Origin: Vulcanimicrobiota bacterium | GTDB lineage: Bacteria > Vulcanimicrobiota > Xenobia > Xenobiales > JADMJV01 | NCBI GenBank assembly: GCA_019637395.1 | Contig: JAHBVR010000008.1 | Coordinates: forward strand, 269,070-333,069 | Direction of reading: 5' to 3' | Length of the DNA stretch: 64,000 bases | Shown: positions 49,671 through 57,721 of the stretch, one piece after another | Numbering within the stretch: position 1 is the stretch's first letter | Layout of the letters: every line of letters starts with the position of its first letter | Made by a program: the position numbers and the translations under genes | The notes under the pieces: model-generated | What the model saw: the letters and a program-made list of their open reading frames with translations, nothing else | Database searches by the model: none | Told to the model about the DNA's origin: nothing

Positions 49671-51064
49671 TCTCCTTGCCCGCCCTCATTGTGTTGCCTC
49701 TGCTGGGTTCGCTCTTTTGCTATCAGACGCGCGATCGCAACGCCGTGGCCACGGCTCGCCTGATCTCCTGGCTGTGCCTGCTGCAGGGGCTCTGGGCCAT
49801 GGTCGACGGCGGCAAGCAAACTTTCACCCGCCCCTGGCTGCCCCAGTTAGGCATCAACTTCGAGCTGGCGCTACATCCGGCCGGTCTGGCCATGCTGGTG
49901 CTGACCCCGCTACTGACTTTTTGCGCTCTGGGTTTGACTCGCCCCGGATTGGAGCGGCGCAGTGAGTACTGCGGCCACCTGCTCATGCTGCTGGCGGGCC
50001 TGCAGGGATTGTTTCTTTCCGATAATCTGGGACTGTTCTACGTCTTTTTCGAATTGATGTTGTTGCCCACCCTCTTGCTGGTTTCGCGCTGGGGTGGCGA
50101 GGGCGGCCGCGCGGCCGCCCTCAAGTTCTTCCTCTACACCTTGATGGGCAGCCTGCCCATGCTACTGGGTATTCTGGCTCTGGGCTTCCAAAGCGCCGGC
50201 AACGGTCTGGGGTTCGCGCAGCTTTCCCAGCTTCCTGAGGACTTGCAGCTTTCGTTGTTCTGGCTTTTTGCGCTGGCCTTCCTGGTCAAGCTTCCGGTCT
50301 TTCCGCTGCACGGCTGGCAGCTCGATCTTTACCGCTCGGCGCCGGCACCGGTGGTGGCGGTGGTGGCCGGCGCCATGTCCAAAGCCGGCGCTTTCGGCCT
50401 GCTGCGGGTGTTGCTGGGACTCTTCCCGGAGGCCACCGCCCATTACGCTTCCGTGCTGGCCGGCCTGGCGCTGGTCAGTATCCTGCACGGCGGTGTCAGC
50501 GCTCTGGGAGCCACCTGCTTGCGCGGTATCCTGGCCTACTCCAGTCTGTCTCACCTGGGCCTGCTGACGCTGGCGGTGGTCAGCGGATCGGCGGCCGGAC
50601 AAGCGGGCGCCATTTTGCAGATGTTCGCTCATGGCGTCTGCACTGGTGGCTTGTTCCTGGTGGTGGCCGCCTTGGAAAACCGGGGTCTTTCCTCCGAGGT
50701 CAAGCATTTGGGCGGCCTGGCCCGCTCCACTCCGCAACTGGCCGCGCTGGCGCTGGTGCTGGCCATGGGCTCGCTGGGCTGCCCGGGTCTGTGTTCCTTC
50801 CCGGCCGAGCTCTCCATGCTGATGGGCATCTTCAGCGTCAGCCCGCTGTTGGCGCTGCTGGCCTCCAGCGGAGTGGTGCTGGCGGCCTGGTACGGGCTGC
50901 GTTTCTACCAGGGAACCTTCAACGGGCCTGCCCAGGACGGCCCGCAGCATTCCGACTTGAATGAAGGCGAATGGGTGGCCCTGCTGCCGCTGGTGCTGCT
51001 CTGTTTCGCCATCGGGTTCTTCCCCGACCTGACCATCCTGGAGTGGACGAGGGCCCTGGTATGA
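49667..51064 (+). CDS. nuoM: NADH-quinone oxidoreductase subunit M
   Basis: A 465-residue antiporter-like subunit. FYVFFELMLLPTLLLVSRWG, FLVKLPVFPLHGWQLDLYRS and CLRGILAYSSLSHLGLLTLA are the conserved blocks with the pumping Glu and Lys residues. Slightly shorter than E. coli NuoM (about 509), mostly in the C-terminal part. Overlaps nuoL and nuoN by ATGA junctions. Confidence 0.95.
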   Translation: MISLPALIVLPLLGSLFCYQTRDRNAVATARLISWLCLLQGLWAMVDGGKQTFTRPWLPQLGINFELALHPAGLAMLVLTPLLTFCALGLTRPGLERRSEYCGHLLMLLAGLQGLFLSDNLGLFYVFFELMLLPTLLLVSRWGGEGGRAAALKFFLYTLMGSLPMLLGILALGFQSAGNGLGFAQLSQLPEDLQLSLFWLFALAFLVKLPVFPLHGWQLDLYRSAPAPVVAVVAGAMSKAGAFGLLRVLLGLFPEATAHYASVLAGLALVSILHGGVSALGATCLRGILAYSSLSHLGLLTLAVVSGSAAGQAGAILQMFAHGVCTGGLFLVVAALENRGLSSEVKHLGGLARSTPQLAALALVLAMGSLGCPGLCSFPAELSMLMGIFSVSPLLALLASSGVVLAAWYGLRFYQGTFNGPAQDGPQHSDLNEGEWVALLPLVLLCFAIGFFPDLTILEWTRALV

Positions 51065-52536
51065 ACCCTGTGCAGATTTTAAAACCCGAACTGGCCTGGC
51101 AGGGCATGGTGCCTTTGCTGATGTTGGGCGGGCTGTTCGTTTTTCACTTTCTGCTGGAGATTTTGCGTTCGCCCAAGAGCCGCACCACGGGAGGATTTTG
51201 GACCCTGTTGGTCAGTTTACTGGGCGTTCTCTACCTGGCTTGCTGTCCCGATCAGCCCACGGGAGCGCTGGTCCATCAGATGTGGATTTACGATGGCGTA
51301 ACGCGCCTGGGCTCGCTGGTGATCTTTCTGAGTCTGGCGGCGGTGACTCTGCTGGTGCCTAAATCCCTCGAGGAAACCGGGCACCTGGGCGAATACTACG
51401 CGCTACTCACGGGTTCCGCGCTGGGGATGGTCATGCTGATGGGCAGCAATTCCTTGCTGGTGACTTTCCTGGCTCTGGAGATTTTTTCGCTGGCTCTCTA
51501 CCTGTTGTGCATCTTCCAGCCGGAGAAGCCGGCCTGTCAGGAATCGGGCCTGAAATACTTTATCCTCAGTTCGCTGGCCTCGGCCGTCATTCTTTACGGA
51601 ATGGCCCTGATCTACGGGGCTACCGGTACGACCTGGCTCCACGAGATCGGAGCCCGGGTCGACCAGGGCGGTGTCTTGTTGATGGTCGGCAGCGCCCTGC
51701 TGGCGGCCGGCCTGGCCTTCAAGGTCTCGGCGGTTCCCTTTCATCTCTGGACCCCGGATGTCTATCAAGGCGCTCCCACTCCGGTTACCGCCTTCATGTC
51801 GGTGGCCACCAAGACGGCCGCTCTGGTGGCGCTCTTACGCTTCTTCCCCATGACGCTGGGGCTGGCCGGTGGCGCCGCCGATACGGTTCGCATCCAGTGG
51901 TGGGTTATTCTCTGGTCGCTCTCGATTCTGTCGATGATTTTCGGCAATTTGATGGCTCTCTCCCAGAACAACCTGAAGCGGATGCTGGCCTATTCGGGTA
52001 TTGCTCAGGCCGGTTACTTGCTGAGCGCGGTATTCGTGGGCACGGCCAGCGCCAAAGTCAGCCTGTTTTTCTACCTGCTCGTTTATCTATGCATGAATTT
52101 GGGCGCCTTCGCCATCGTGGCCGCTCTCGAAGAGTTGGGAGAGCCGGTCGAGTTGCCTTCCCTGGCCGGTTTGAGTATGCGCCAGCCCTACCTGGCGGCG
52201 GCGCTGGCCGTATGCCTGTTCAGTCTGACCGGTCTGCCTCCCACCGCCGGTTTCGTGGCCAAATACCAATTGTTCAGTTGCTTGATGGCCTCGCCGGGCG
52301 GGCCGCTGCCTAAATACCTGGTGGCCGCCGCCCTGGTGGGTTCGCTGCTTTCAGCGGCTTATTACCTGCGCTTCGTGGCTCAGGCTTACAGTCTGGGGCC
52401 GGCTCCGGAGCCTCAGAAACAGCTGCCGACTACCTTCTGGGCCGTTATCGGCGCGGCCGTGGCCGGCGTCTTTGCTCTGTCGTTGTGGGCCGGTCCGGTG
52501 CTGGAGTGGATACAAGCTCTGGTCGGCGGGCTGTAA
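51061..52536 (+). CDS. nuoN: NADH-quinone oxidoreductase subunit N
   Basis: A 491-residue antiporter-like subunit and the last gene of the operon. It shows LVTFLALEIFSLALYLLCIF, FKVSAVPFHLWTPDVYQGAP, TPVTAFMSVATKTAALVALL and NNLKRMLAYSGIAQAGYLLS. The ATG at 51061 overlaps the nuoM stop. No terminator is obvious before the next gene, 65 bases downstream, so read-through is possible. Confidence 0.95.
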   Translation: MNPVQILKPELAWQGMVPLLMLGGLFVFHFLLEILRSPKSRTTGGFWTLLVSLLGVLYLACCPDQPTGALVHQMWIYDGVTRLGSLVIFLSLAAVTLLVPKSLEETGHLGEYYALLTGSALGMVMLMGSNSLLVTFLALEIFSLALYLLCIFQPEKPACQESGLKYFILSSLASAVILYGMALIYGATGTTWLHEIGARVDQGGVLLMVGSALLAAGLAFKVSAVPFHLWTPDVYQGAPTPVTAFMSVATKTAALVALLRFFPMTLGLAGGAADTVRIQWWVILWSLSILSMIFGNLMALSQNNLKRMLAYSGIAQAGYLLSAVFVGTASAKVSLFFYLLVYLCMNLGAFAIVAALEELGEPVELPSLAGLSMRQPYLAAALAVCLFSLTGLPPTAGFVAKYQLFSCLMASPGGPLPKYLVAAALVGSLLSAAYYLRFVAQAYSLGPAPEPQKQLPTTFWAVIGAAVAGVFALSLWAGPVLEWIQALVGGL

Positions 52537-52601
52537 CACCCAGCAGGAGCCGTCCGCGCCCAACCGGAAGTCTGACTGTAGTTCGAGAAAGCGGGTTAAG
52601 A

Positions 52602-53444
52602 ATGCCCAAGTTCTGTCCCAATTGTGGTCACCAGGCCAAAGACACGGCCAAGTTTTGCAGTGGCTGCGGCGGTTCGTTTCCCGCCGCCGCACCGACTTCC
52701 AGTTCTACACCACCGGCCCAGGACGGAGGCTGGAGCAATTTTGATTCTCAGGAGCAGCAGCCGGGTAGCGGCGGTTACGCTCCCCCTCAGCACTGGGAAT
52801 CTTATGACTATCCTTCTGGCGGAACGACGCCTGCGTCCAGCTATTCCGTGCCCACCTATGAGCCCTCCATGCGGGCGGACGCCAGCCGGCCCCTGCCACC
52901 TCTATCTTTCGATGCTCCTGCCGCCGGCGGCGGCTCACCCCGAGACAAAGCCCGTGACATCGCCCGCAGTTTTTCCTTGTGGGCGGCCGGTATCGTGCTT
53001 TTTCCCATCCCGTTCTCCGACCTGGTATTGCTCATGCCCATCCAGACAGCCATGGTCATCTCCATCGGCAAGGCCTACGGAGTCAAGGACCCGCCGGAGA
53101 AAACCCTGGCCCATATCGCGGCTGCCTGCGGTGCCTCGGTGTTCGGTCAGATCACCACTCTGTTCGTGAGCAACCTGATTCCCATTATCGGCAAACTGGT
53201 CAGTGCGCCCTTCGTCTATGGCTGGACCTATGGTCTGGGCGAGGTGGCCATCCGTTATTTCGAAAGCCAGGGGCAGATCGGCGCCGACGAGATGAAAACG
53301 CTCTTCAAACAGGTCTCTAAGGACGCTACCCGCGGTTTTAAGGCCAGCGACGTCAATAAGGCCCGCGAGAGCATGGACCATCTGCGCGAGCACCTTTCCG
53401 AGGAAGACTACCGCAAGCTCCGCTCCCGTTTCGGTCAGGGCTAA
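52602..53444 (+). CDS. zinc-ribbon protein with DUF697-like membrane domain
   Basis: A 280-residue protein. The N terminus is a zinc ribbon (MPKFCPNCGHQAKDTAKFCS followed by GCGG; four Cys in two CxxC knuckles). A disordered Pro/Ser/Tyr-rich linker (about 25-110) follows. The C-terminal DUF697-like domain has two hydrophobic segments (LWAAGIVLFPIPFSDLVLLM, CGASVFGQITTLFVSNLIPI) and an amphipathic helical tail. DUF697 proteins often accompany GTPases, but no GTPase gene is adjacent. The stop overlaps the HAD gene start by one base. Confidence 0.8.
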   Translation: MPKFCPNCGHQAKDTAKFCSGCGGSFPAAAPTSSSTPPAQDGGWSNFDSQEQQPGSGGYAPPQHWESYDYPSGGTTPASSYSVPTYEPSMRADASRPLPPLSFDAPAAGGGSPRDKARDIARSFSLWAAGIVLFPIPFSDLVLLMPIQTAMVISIGKAYGVKDPPEKTLAHIAAACGASVFGQITTLFVSNLIPIIGKLVSAPFVYGWTYGLGEVAIRYFESQGQIGADEMKTLFKQVSKDATRGFKASDVNKARESMDHLREHLSEEDYRKLRSRFGQG

Positions 53445-54076
53445 TGGCGTCCGGTCGGCCGCTGATCTTCGATTTGGACGGGACGTTGTGGGACTCCACC
53501 GAAGTGGTGGCTCAGGCCTGGAATGCCGCTTTAGCGGAAGCCCGGCTGGAGTTGGCTGCTCTGAGCGCGGCCGATATCGGCTCGGTGATGGGGTTCACCC
53601 ACGAACAGATTCGCGCGCGGCTCTTTCCCGAACTGGACCTCGACCGCTGGAATGAATTCTCGCGCCTGGCCTATGCCCGCGAGGAGGAGTTCCTGCGCCG
53701 GCAGGGTGCCGCGCTTTATCCTGGAGTCCCGCAGGGCCTCAGGCGGCTGGCCGAGCGCCATCCCCTGGGTATCGTCAGCAACTGCCAGCAAGGATACATC
53801 GAGGTGTTCTTGGAGTGGACCGGCCTGAAGACAATCTTTCAGGACTGGGAATGCCACGGTAACACTGGTTTGAGTAAAGGCGACAACATTCGCCGCCTGT
53901 GTTCGCGCCAGAACTGGAAGGGCGCCCTGTATATCGGCGATACGGCTGGCGACGAAGCGGCCGCCGGCCAGGCCGGTTGTGATTTTCTCTTCGCCAGCTA
54001 CGGCTTCGGTCAGGCCTCGGCGGAGGCGCGCCGCCTGGATTTCTTCCAGCAACTGGTGGAGTTGGTGCCGGCCTGA
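53444..54076 (+). CDS. HAD-superfamily phosphatase, phosphoglycolate-phosphatase-like
   Basis: A 210-residue HAD hydrolase. Motif I is LIFDLDGTLWDS (nucleophile Asp10, general acid Asp12), motif II GIVSNCQQG, motif III a Lys in TGLSKGDNI, and motif IV YIGDTAGDEAAAGQAG. The helical cap (about 20-85) places it with subfamily I phosphatases such as Gph and beta-phosphoglucomutase. The substrate cannot be assigned. Coupled at both ends (TAATG and TGATG overlaps) to its neighbours. Confidence 0.9.
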   Translation: MASGRPLIFDLDGTLWDSTEVVAQAWNAALAEARLELAALSAADIGSVMGFTHEQIRARLFPELDLDRWNEFSRLAYAREEEFLRRQGAALYPGVPQGLRRLAERHPLGIVSNCQQGYIEVFLEWTGLKTIFQDWECHGNTGLSKGDNIRRLCSRQNWKGALYIGDTAGDEAAAGQAGCDFLFASYGFGQASAEARRLDFFQQLVELVPA

Positions 54077-54945
54077 TGTCGCAGCTCCAGGAATGGTTCC
54101 AGGACAATCCCCGGGCCCGCCCGATCCTCATGACCGCCATGCTTTTCGTGGGCTGTCTGGCCATAGGCATCTGGTCTACGGCCGGATCCCACCGGCCGGT
54201 TGCCACCATCAACCGGACGCCGGATCCGGCCATCACTCCAGACGTTCCCACCATGACCGGCGAAACCCCCGACCTGCGCCAGGCTCGCTCCGCCTGGGTT
54301 TCCCAGGTGGAAACGCCGGTTTACGCGGAACCTGGCTTGAATCAGCCAGTGCTCAAGAAGCTGAATCGCTGGGAAGAGGTCTATCACCTCGAGCAGCAAG
54401 ACAACTGGGACAAGGTTCGCCTGGCCGATAGCTCGATCGTCTGGGTGCAGAGCAAACACCTGGTTTTTGCCAAGCCGGCCGATCTGAACAAGCCGAACGC
54501 GGCCGAAGTGACCGTGATGGCTTTCTATGAGGCGGTGGTGCGCAAGGACTACGCTGCCGCTTACTCCTATCTGGCCGGCCCCTGGAAGGCCCAGTTGAGC
54601 TTCACCGATTTCGTCGACGGCTACTCGCGCACCAACAGTCTGAGTACCGAAATCCGCCAGGTAATCCCGATGGGAGACGGCCGTTTCCAGGTGGATGTGG
54701 CCATGCGAGCCTCGGAAGGAGGGCAACAGGTCCCCTACATGGGCTCCTACCTGGTGGAGAAGATCGGCGACGAGTGGTTTCTCGGCGCCGGTTCCTTGAC
54801 CATTACCGGTGGCCCGCGCGCCGATCCCCGCCTGCCCAGCGTGCGCGTCCCCCTGGTGGAAACCCCCTCGGCGGTGGGCAGCCCGGATCTGCCGCCGGTC
54901 GAGGAAGACGTCAATCCCGAGCCCGTCCCCGACGAATCCCACTGA
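54076..54945 (+). CDS. membrane-anchored SH3-like protein with NTF2-like domain
   Basis: A 289-residue protein with one N-terminal membrane helix (RPILMTAMLFVGCLAIGIW), so most of it lies outside the cytoplasm. Residues about 75-135 form a bacterial SH3-like domain (SQVETPVYAEPGLNQPVLKK; WDKVRLADSSIVWVQSKHLV). Residues about 150-245 match the small NTF2-like domain (MAFYEAVVRKDYAAAYSYLA; VEKIGDEWFLGAGSL). A Pro/Glu-rich tail ends the protein. SH3b domains often bind peptidoglycan. Function unknown. Confidence 0.75.
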   Translation: MSQLQEWFQDNPRARPILMTAMLFVGCLAIGIWSTAGSHRPVATINRTPDPAITPDVPTMTGETPDLRQARSAWVSQVETPVYAEPGLNQPVLKKLNRWEEVYHLEQQDNWDKVRLADSSIVWVQSKHLVFAKPADLNKPNAAEVTVMAFYEAVVRKDYAAAYSYLAGPWKAQLSFTDFVDGYSRTNSLSTEIRQVIPMGDGRFQVDVAMRASEGGQQVPYMGSYLVEKIGDEWFLGAGSLTITGGPRADPRLPSVRVPLVETPSAVGSPDLPPVEEDVNPEPVPDESH

Positions 54946-54954
54946 CGTTAGAGG

Positions 54955-55674
54955 CTATTGCATAGGGGGAATGCGGCCGCCCCAGTCGATGCTGTCCTGG
55001 CCGCTCTCCCAGCTGCCTTCGATGACCAGGCGCACGGTCACGGCTACGGGTTGGCCGGCCACTTCGGCTCGGTACCAGGGCAGGCCCGAAAAGCTCTGTC
55101 GTACGGCTTCGTCCAGCGTGGGCGCCCCCGTGCCCTCCATGACTTCCACTCGGGTAGAACCGTCTTTCTCTACCCGGCAGCGCAGAGTCATGAGAAAGTG
55201 GCCGTCGCGGTTGCGCAAAAAGGCAGGAATGGGAATGCGTTGGGGTCCCTTCAGCATGGCCGGCGGATCCAGGGGGAGTTCCCCGAATCCCTCGCTGCTG
55301 GGTGGGGCCGCGGCCTGGCGACGGACTTTGGTTGGATGGTGAACGGGGTAGCCTCTCTGAGCTTGCGGAGGCGCCGGATTGTTGGGCAAAGAGGGTTGGA
55401 TCATGGCGGCGGCACCGGGTCGAGCAGGGGCCCGAGGAACGGCCGCCGGGCCGGGGCTGGGACGGGCTTGCGGCAGGCCGGGCGGAGCGGGAGCCACGGA
55501 GTGGATTCGGGTTTGGCCCGGCTGCGGGGGAGGAGCTGGCTGCAGCTTGACTTGCAGCGGCGGCAGCGGACGTGGCGGGCTGCCGGTTAGAGGAGAAAAC
55601 CAGCGGGCCCAGCCCGGCAGAAAGATGAAGGCATGCAACAGAGCCGAAGCCAGCAGGCAGTTTTCCAACCTCAT
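54955..55674 (-). CDS. TonB-like protein with Pro-rich linker
   Basis: The ATG at 55674 gives 239 residues: an N-terminal membrane anchor (NCLLASALLHAFIFLPGWA), a long Pro/Ala/Gln linker (about 25-125), and a C-terminal TonB-like fold (FLMTLRCRVEKDGSTRVEVM; LDEAVRQSFSGLPWYRAEVA; VAVTVRLVIEG). Real TonB couples the proton motive force to outer-membrane receptors. No exbBD lie nearby, so the assignment to energy transduction is tentative, but the protein does suggest an outer membrane. Divergent from the histidine kinase gene. Confidence 0.75.
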   Translation of the reverse strand: MRLENCLLASALLHAFIFLPGWARWFSPLTGSPPRPLPPLQVKLQPAPPPQPGQTRIHSVAPAPPGLPQARPSPGPAAVPRAPARPGAAAMIQPSLPNNPAPPQAQRGYPVHHPTKVRRQAAAPPSSEGFGELPLDPPAMLKGPQRIPIPAFLRNRDGHFLMTLRCRVEKDGSTRVEVMEGTGAPTLDEAVRQSFSGLPWYRAEVAGQPVAVTVRLVIEGSWESGQDSIDWGGRIPPMQ

Positions 55675-55743
55675 CGCATGATTGTAGCATTTCGCCACCG
55701 GCCAACGCAGGGGGGACAATACTGAGGGCGCGAATCACCGCTG

Positions 55744-56919
55744 GTGGGTAGGGGGAAGAGACCGAATCCAGGCGTTGAGGTGCTGCGCTTATTGGCGCAG
55801 GGCCGTAATTGGGCGCAAATTCTCGAGCTTTTGCCGGAGTTGGCCGAGCCGGCCGAATGGAGCCGGCTGAGCGCCGATGCCGATCGGTTGGAACAGCACC
55901 ACCTATTTTCCGAGATTCTGGAACAGATTCCCGACATGATTTTCGTCAAGGAAGCCCGGGAGCTGCGCTTCGTCTTGCTCAATCGGGCCGGCGAGGAGTT
56001 GCTCGGCTTTCCGCGCTCGGAAATGCTGGGCAAAACGGATTTCGACTTCTTCCCCGCGCACGAGGCGGCCTACTTTCAGGAGAAGGACCGCCTGGTCTTG
56101 AATTCGGGTCAATTGCTGGACATCCCTCAGGAACAGGTGATGACGCGGTCGGGAACGCGATCTCTGTACACGCAGAAAATCCCCCTTTGCGATGAGGATG
56201 GCACGCCCCGGTATTTGGTAGGCGTTTCGCGGGACATCACCGAGTTTGTGCAGGCCCAGGCGGAGGTGGCCCGCTCCCAACAGCAACTTCGCCGTTTGTC
56301 CGCTCAGTTGCAGCAAGCCCAGGAAGATGAGCGCCAGCGTCTGGCTCGGGAGTTACATGATGAGTTGGGCCAGGTGCTGACCGGCGTGCGCATCGAGCTG
56401 GCCTGGCTGGAAAAGCGCTTGCCCGAAGATCAGGTCGGGCTGGTCGCTCACCTGGAGCAGGCCCAGGCCCTGGTCCATTCGGCCCTGGCCACCGTGCGCC
56501 GCGTGGCCACAGCGCTGCGTCCGCAAATTCTCGACGACCTGGGTCTGCAGGCGGCCATCGACTGGCTGCTTCAAGAAATTTGCGGCCGGGCCGGGATTGC
56601 AGCGCATTTGGAGTTTCGCTTGAACCGGCGGTTGGCTCCTGAACTGTCCACTACCATTTACCGGGCCTGCCAGGAAGCACTCACCAATATCGTGCGCCAT
56701 TCCCAGGCGCGGCGGGCGGCCGTGCGCATCCATCTGGACGGCGATTGGGTGGTCACCGAGGTCGAGGACGATGGCCTGGGGCTGCAGACTCCGCGGGAAG
56801 GTTCGCTGGGGTTGGTGGGCATTCGCGAACGAGTGCAGCTACACGGTGGCGCTCTGGAGTTGTCGGCTCCGGTTGACTGCCCAGGGACTTTGCTGGTTTT
56901 TCGCCTGCCTCTGGCGTGA
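55744..56919 (+). CDS. PAS-domain sensor histidine kinase, NarL-type
   Basis: A 391-residue soluble kinase starting at GTG 55744 (start tentative). A PAS domain covers about 58-170 (FSEILEQIPDMIFVKEAREL; EELLGFPRSEMLGKTDFDFF; YLVGVSRDITEFV). A coiled coil leads into HisKA_3 (QRLARELHDELGQVLTGVRI; phospho-acceptor His205). The HATPase domain has CQEALTNIVRHSQARRA, VEDDGLGL and LGLVGIRERVQLHGG. No response regulator of the NarL type is adjacent, so the partner lies elsewhere. A strong terminator overlaps its end. Confidence 0.9.
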   Translation: MGRGKRPNPGVEVLRLLAQGRNWAQILELLPELAEPAEWSRLSADADRLEQHHLFSEILEQIPDMIFVKEARELRFVLLNRAGEELLGFPRSEMLGKTDFDFFPAHEAAYFQEKDRLVLNSGQLLDIPQEQVMTRSGTRSLYTQKIPLCDEDGTPRYLVGVSRDITEFVQAQAEVARSQQQLRRLSAQLQQAQEDERQRLARELHDELGQVLTGVRIELAWLEKRLPEDQVGLVAHLEQAQALVHSALATVRRVATALRPQILDDLGLQAAIDWLLQEICGRAGIAAHLEFRLNRRLAPELSTTIYRACQEALTNIVRHSQARRAAVRIHLDGDWVVTEVEDDGLGLQTPREGSLGLVGIRERVQLHGGALELSAPVDCPGTLLVFRLPLA

Positions 56920-56968
56920 AAAGGCCCGGACCTTTCGGTCCAGGCCTTTCACGCCAGAGGCGATTTTT
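56907..56968. terminator. very long bidirectional hairpin terminator
   Basis: From the last codons of the histidine kinase gene, about 25 base pairs form (56907-56932 with 56937-56961), interrupted by one bulged A and one C-A mismatch, closing on a TTTC loop and followed by TTTTT on the plus strand. The convergent small gene stops within the T-tract. It should terminate the plus-strand gene and, less strongly, the minus-strand one. Confidence 0.8.
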
Positions 56969-57302
56969 AGCGGCCGAAGTTGGCCCCCAGACCTTGCATC
57001 AGCGCGCCGGGTTGGCCCTCCAATTGATTGGGCTTCGGCTCCATGAGCTTCCTGATAATTTCAGGGTCAATCTTGTCTTGGGGCTGGGTCGGCAGCTGCT
57101 GTTGACCGAATTTCTTGGCCAGGCTATCGACTAATTTTTTGTCGATGTTCTTGGGAATTTTATTTTTGTCGATGCCCTGAGCCCTTTTTTTGCCTTTGCC
57201 TTTGGCTTTTTTGGTTTTGCCGCCACCGCCGGTAACGGCGCCATTAACGCCGCCGTAGCCGCCTTCGGAAATTGAATTCGAAGAAATTCCGCTGATAGCC
57301 AT
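56967..57302 (-). CDS. small basic hypothetical protein
   Basis: A 111-residue product preceded by a strong GGAGG ten bases before the ATG. The N terminus is Ser/Gly-rich (MAISGISSNSISEGGYGGVN), the middle is a glycine run followed by a very basic segment (KTKKAKGKGKKRAQGIDKNK), and the C terminus is polar with LVDSLAKKFGQQQ. The basic part could bind nucleic acid or act in an unfolded tail; no family is recognised. Confidence 0.7.
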   Translation of the reverse strand: MAISGISSNSISEGGYGGVNGAVTGGGGKTKKAKGKGKKRAQGIDKNKIPKNIDKKLVDSLAKKFGQQQLPTQPQDKIDPEIIRKLMEPKPNQLEGQPGALMQGLGANFGR

Positions 57303-57721
57303 TTTTGTTTCGCCTCCTGTGGTTTTTGTGTGCCTCTGCTATGATTAGACCGGAAGAATGTGGTGAGTGGCGAGGGTTGAAAAATTTCTCAAAAGTAAAT
57401 ATTGTAAACAAGTTGTTGTCGGCATTTTGATATTTGGTTAACCGCTGGGCAGCAAGGACGGTGGTGCCGGCTCGCCTCGCAAAGATAGGGGAACTCACTC
57501 CTCCCGCCCTTCCAAATACTCGAGCCAGGAGCACCAATCGGTGAGCAAGGCCGCTGACGGTCTGCAAAAAATGCTTGAGCAGTTCGGTTTTGCCCACCCG
57601 CCGCCGGCTATAGAGTACAAACAGCCGGGCCCCCCCTTCGGGAAGGGCCCGGGCCAGCGCTTGCCATTCCTGGACACGATTGTGCTCCAGTAGTCTGTCT
57701 ACTTTAGATTAGATTGTTCGA
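57303..57721. other. gap without intact gene
   Basis: About 420 bases separate the small basic protein gene from the anti-sigma/permease gene. The left part (57303-57480) is AT-richer than its surroundings and should hold the promoter of the small gene. The right part carries the truncated ATPase remnant described separately. I see no RNA gene here. Confidence 0.6.
57490..57702 (-). pseudogene. remnant of an AAA-type ATPase (Walker A only)
   Basis: A minus-strand frame reads VDRLLEHNRVQEWQALARAL, then ARLFVLYSRRRVGKTELLKH and FLQTVSGLAH. The segment SRRRVGKTELLKHFL is the Walker A region of the prokaryotic ATPase family that starts (F)VDRExEL...LFVLYGRRRVGKTxLL. The frame has no start codon in place and loses similarity after about 65 residues, with no Walker B. 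I call it a truncated leftover of a mobile ATPase gene. Confidence 0.6.
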
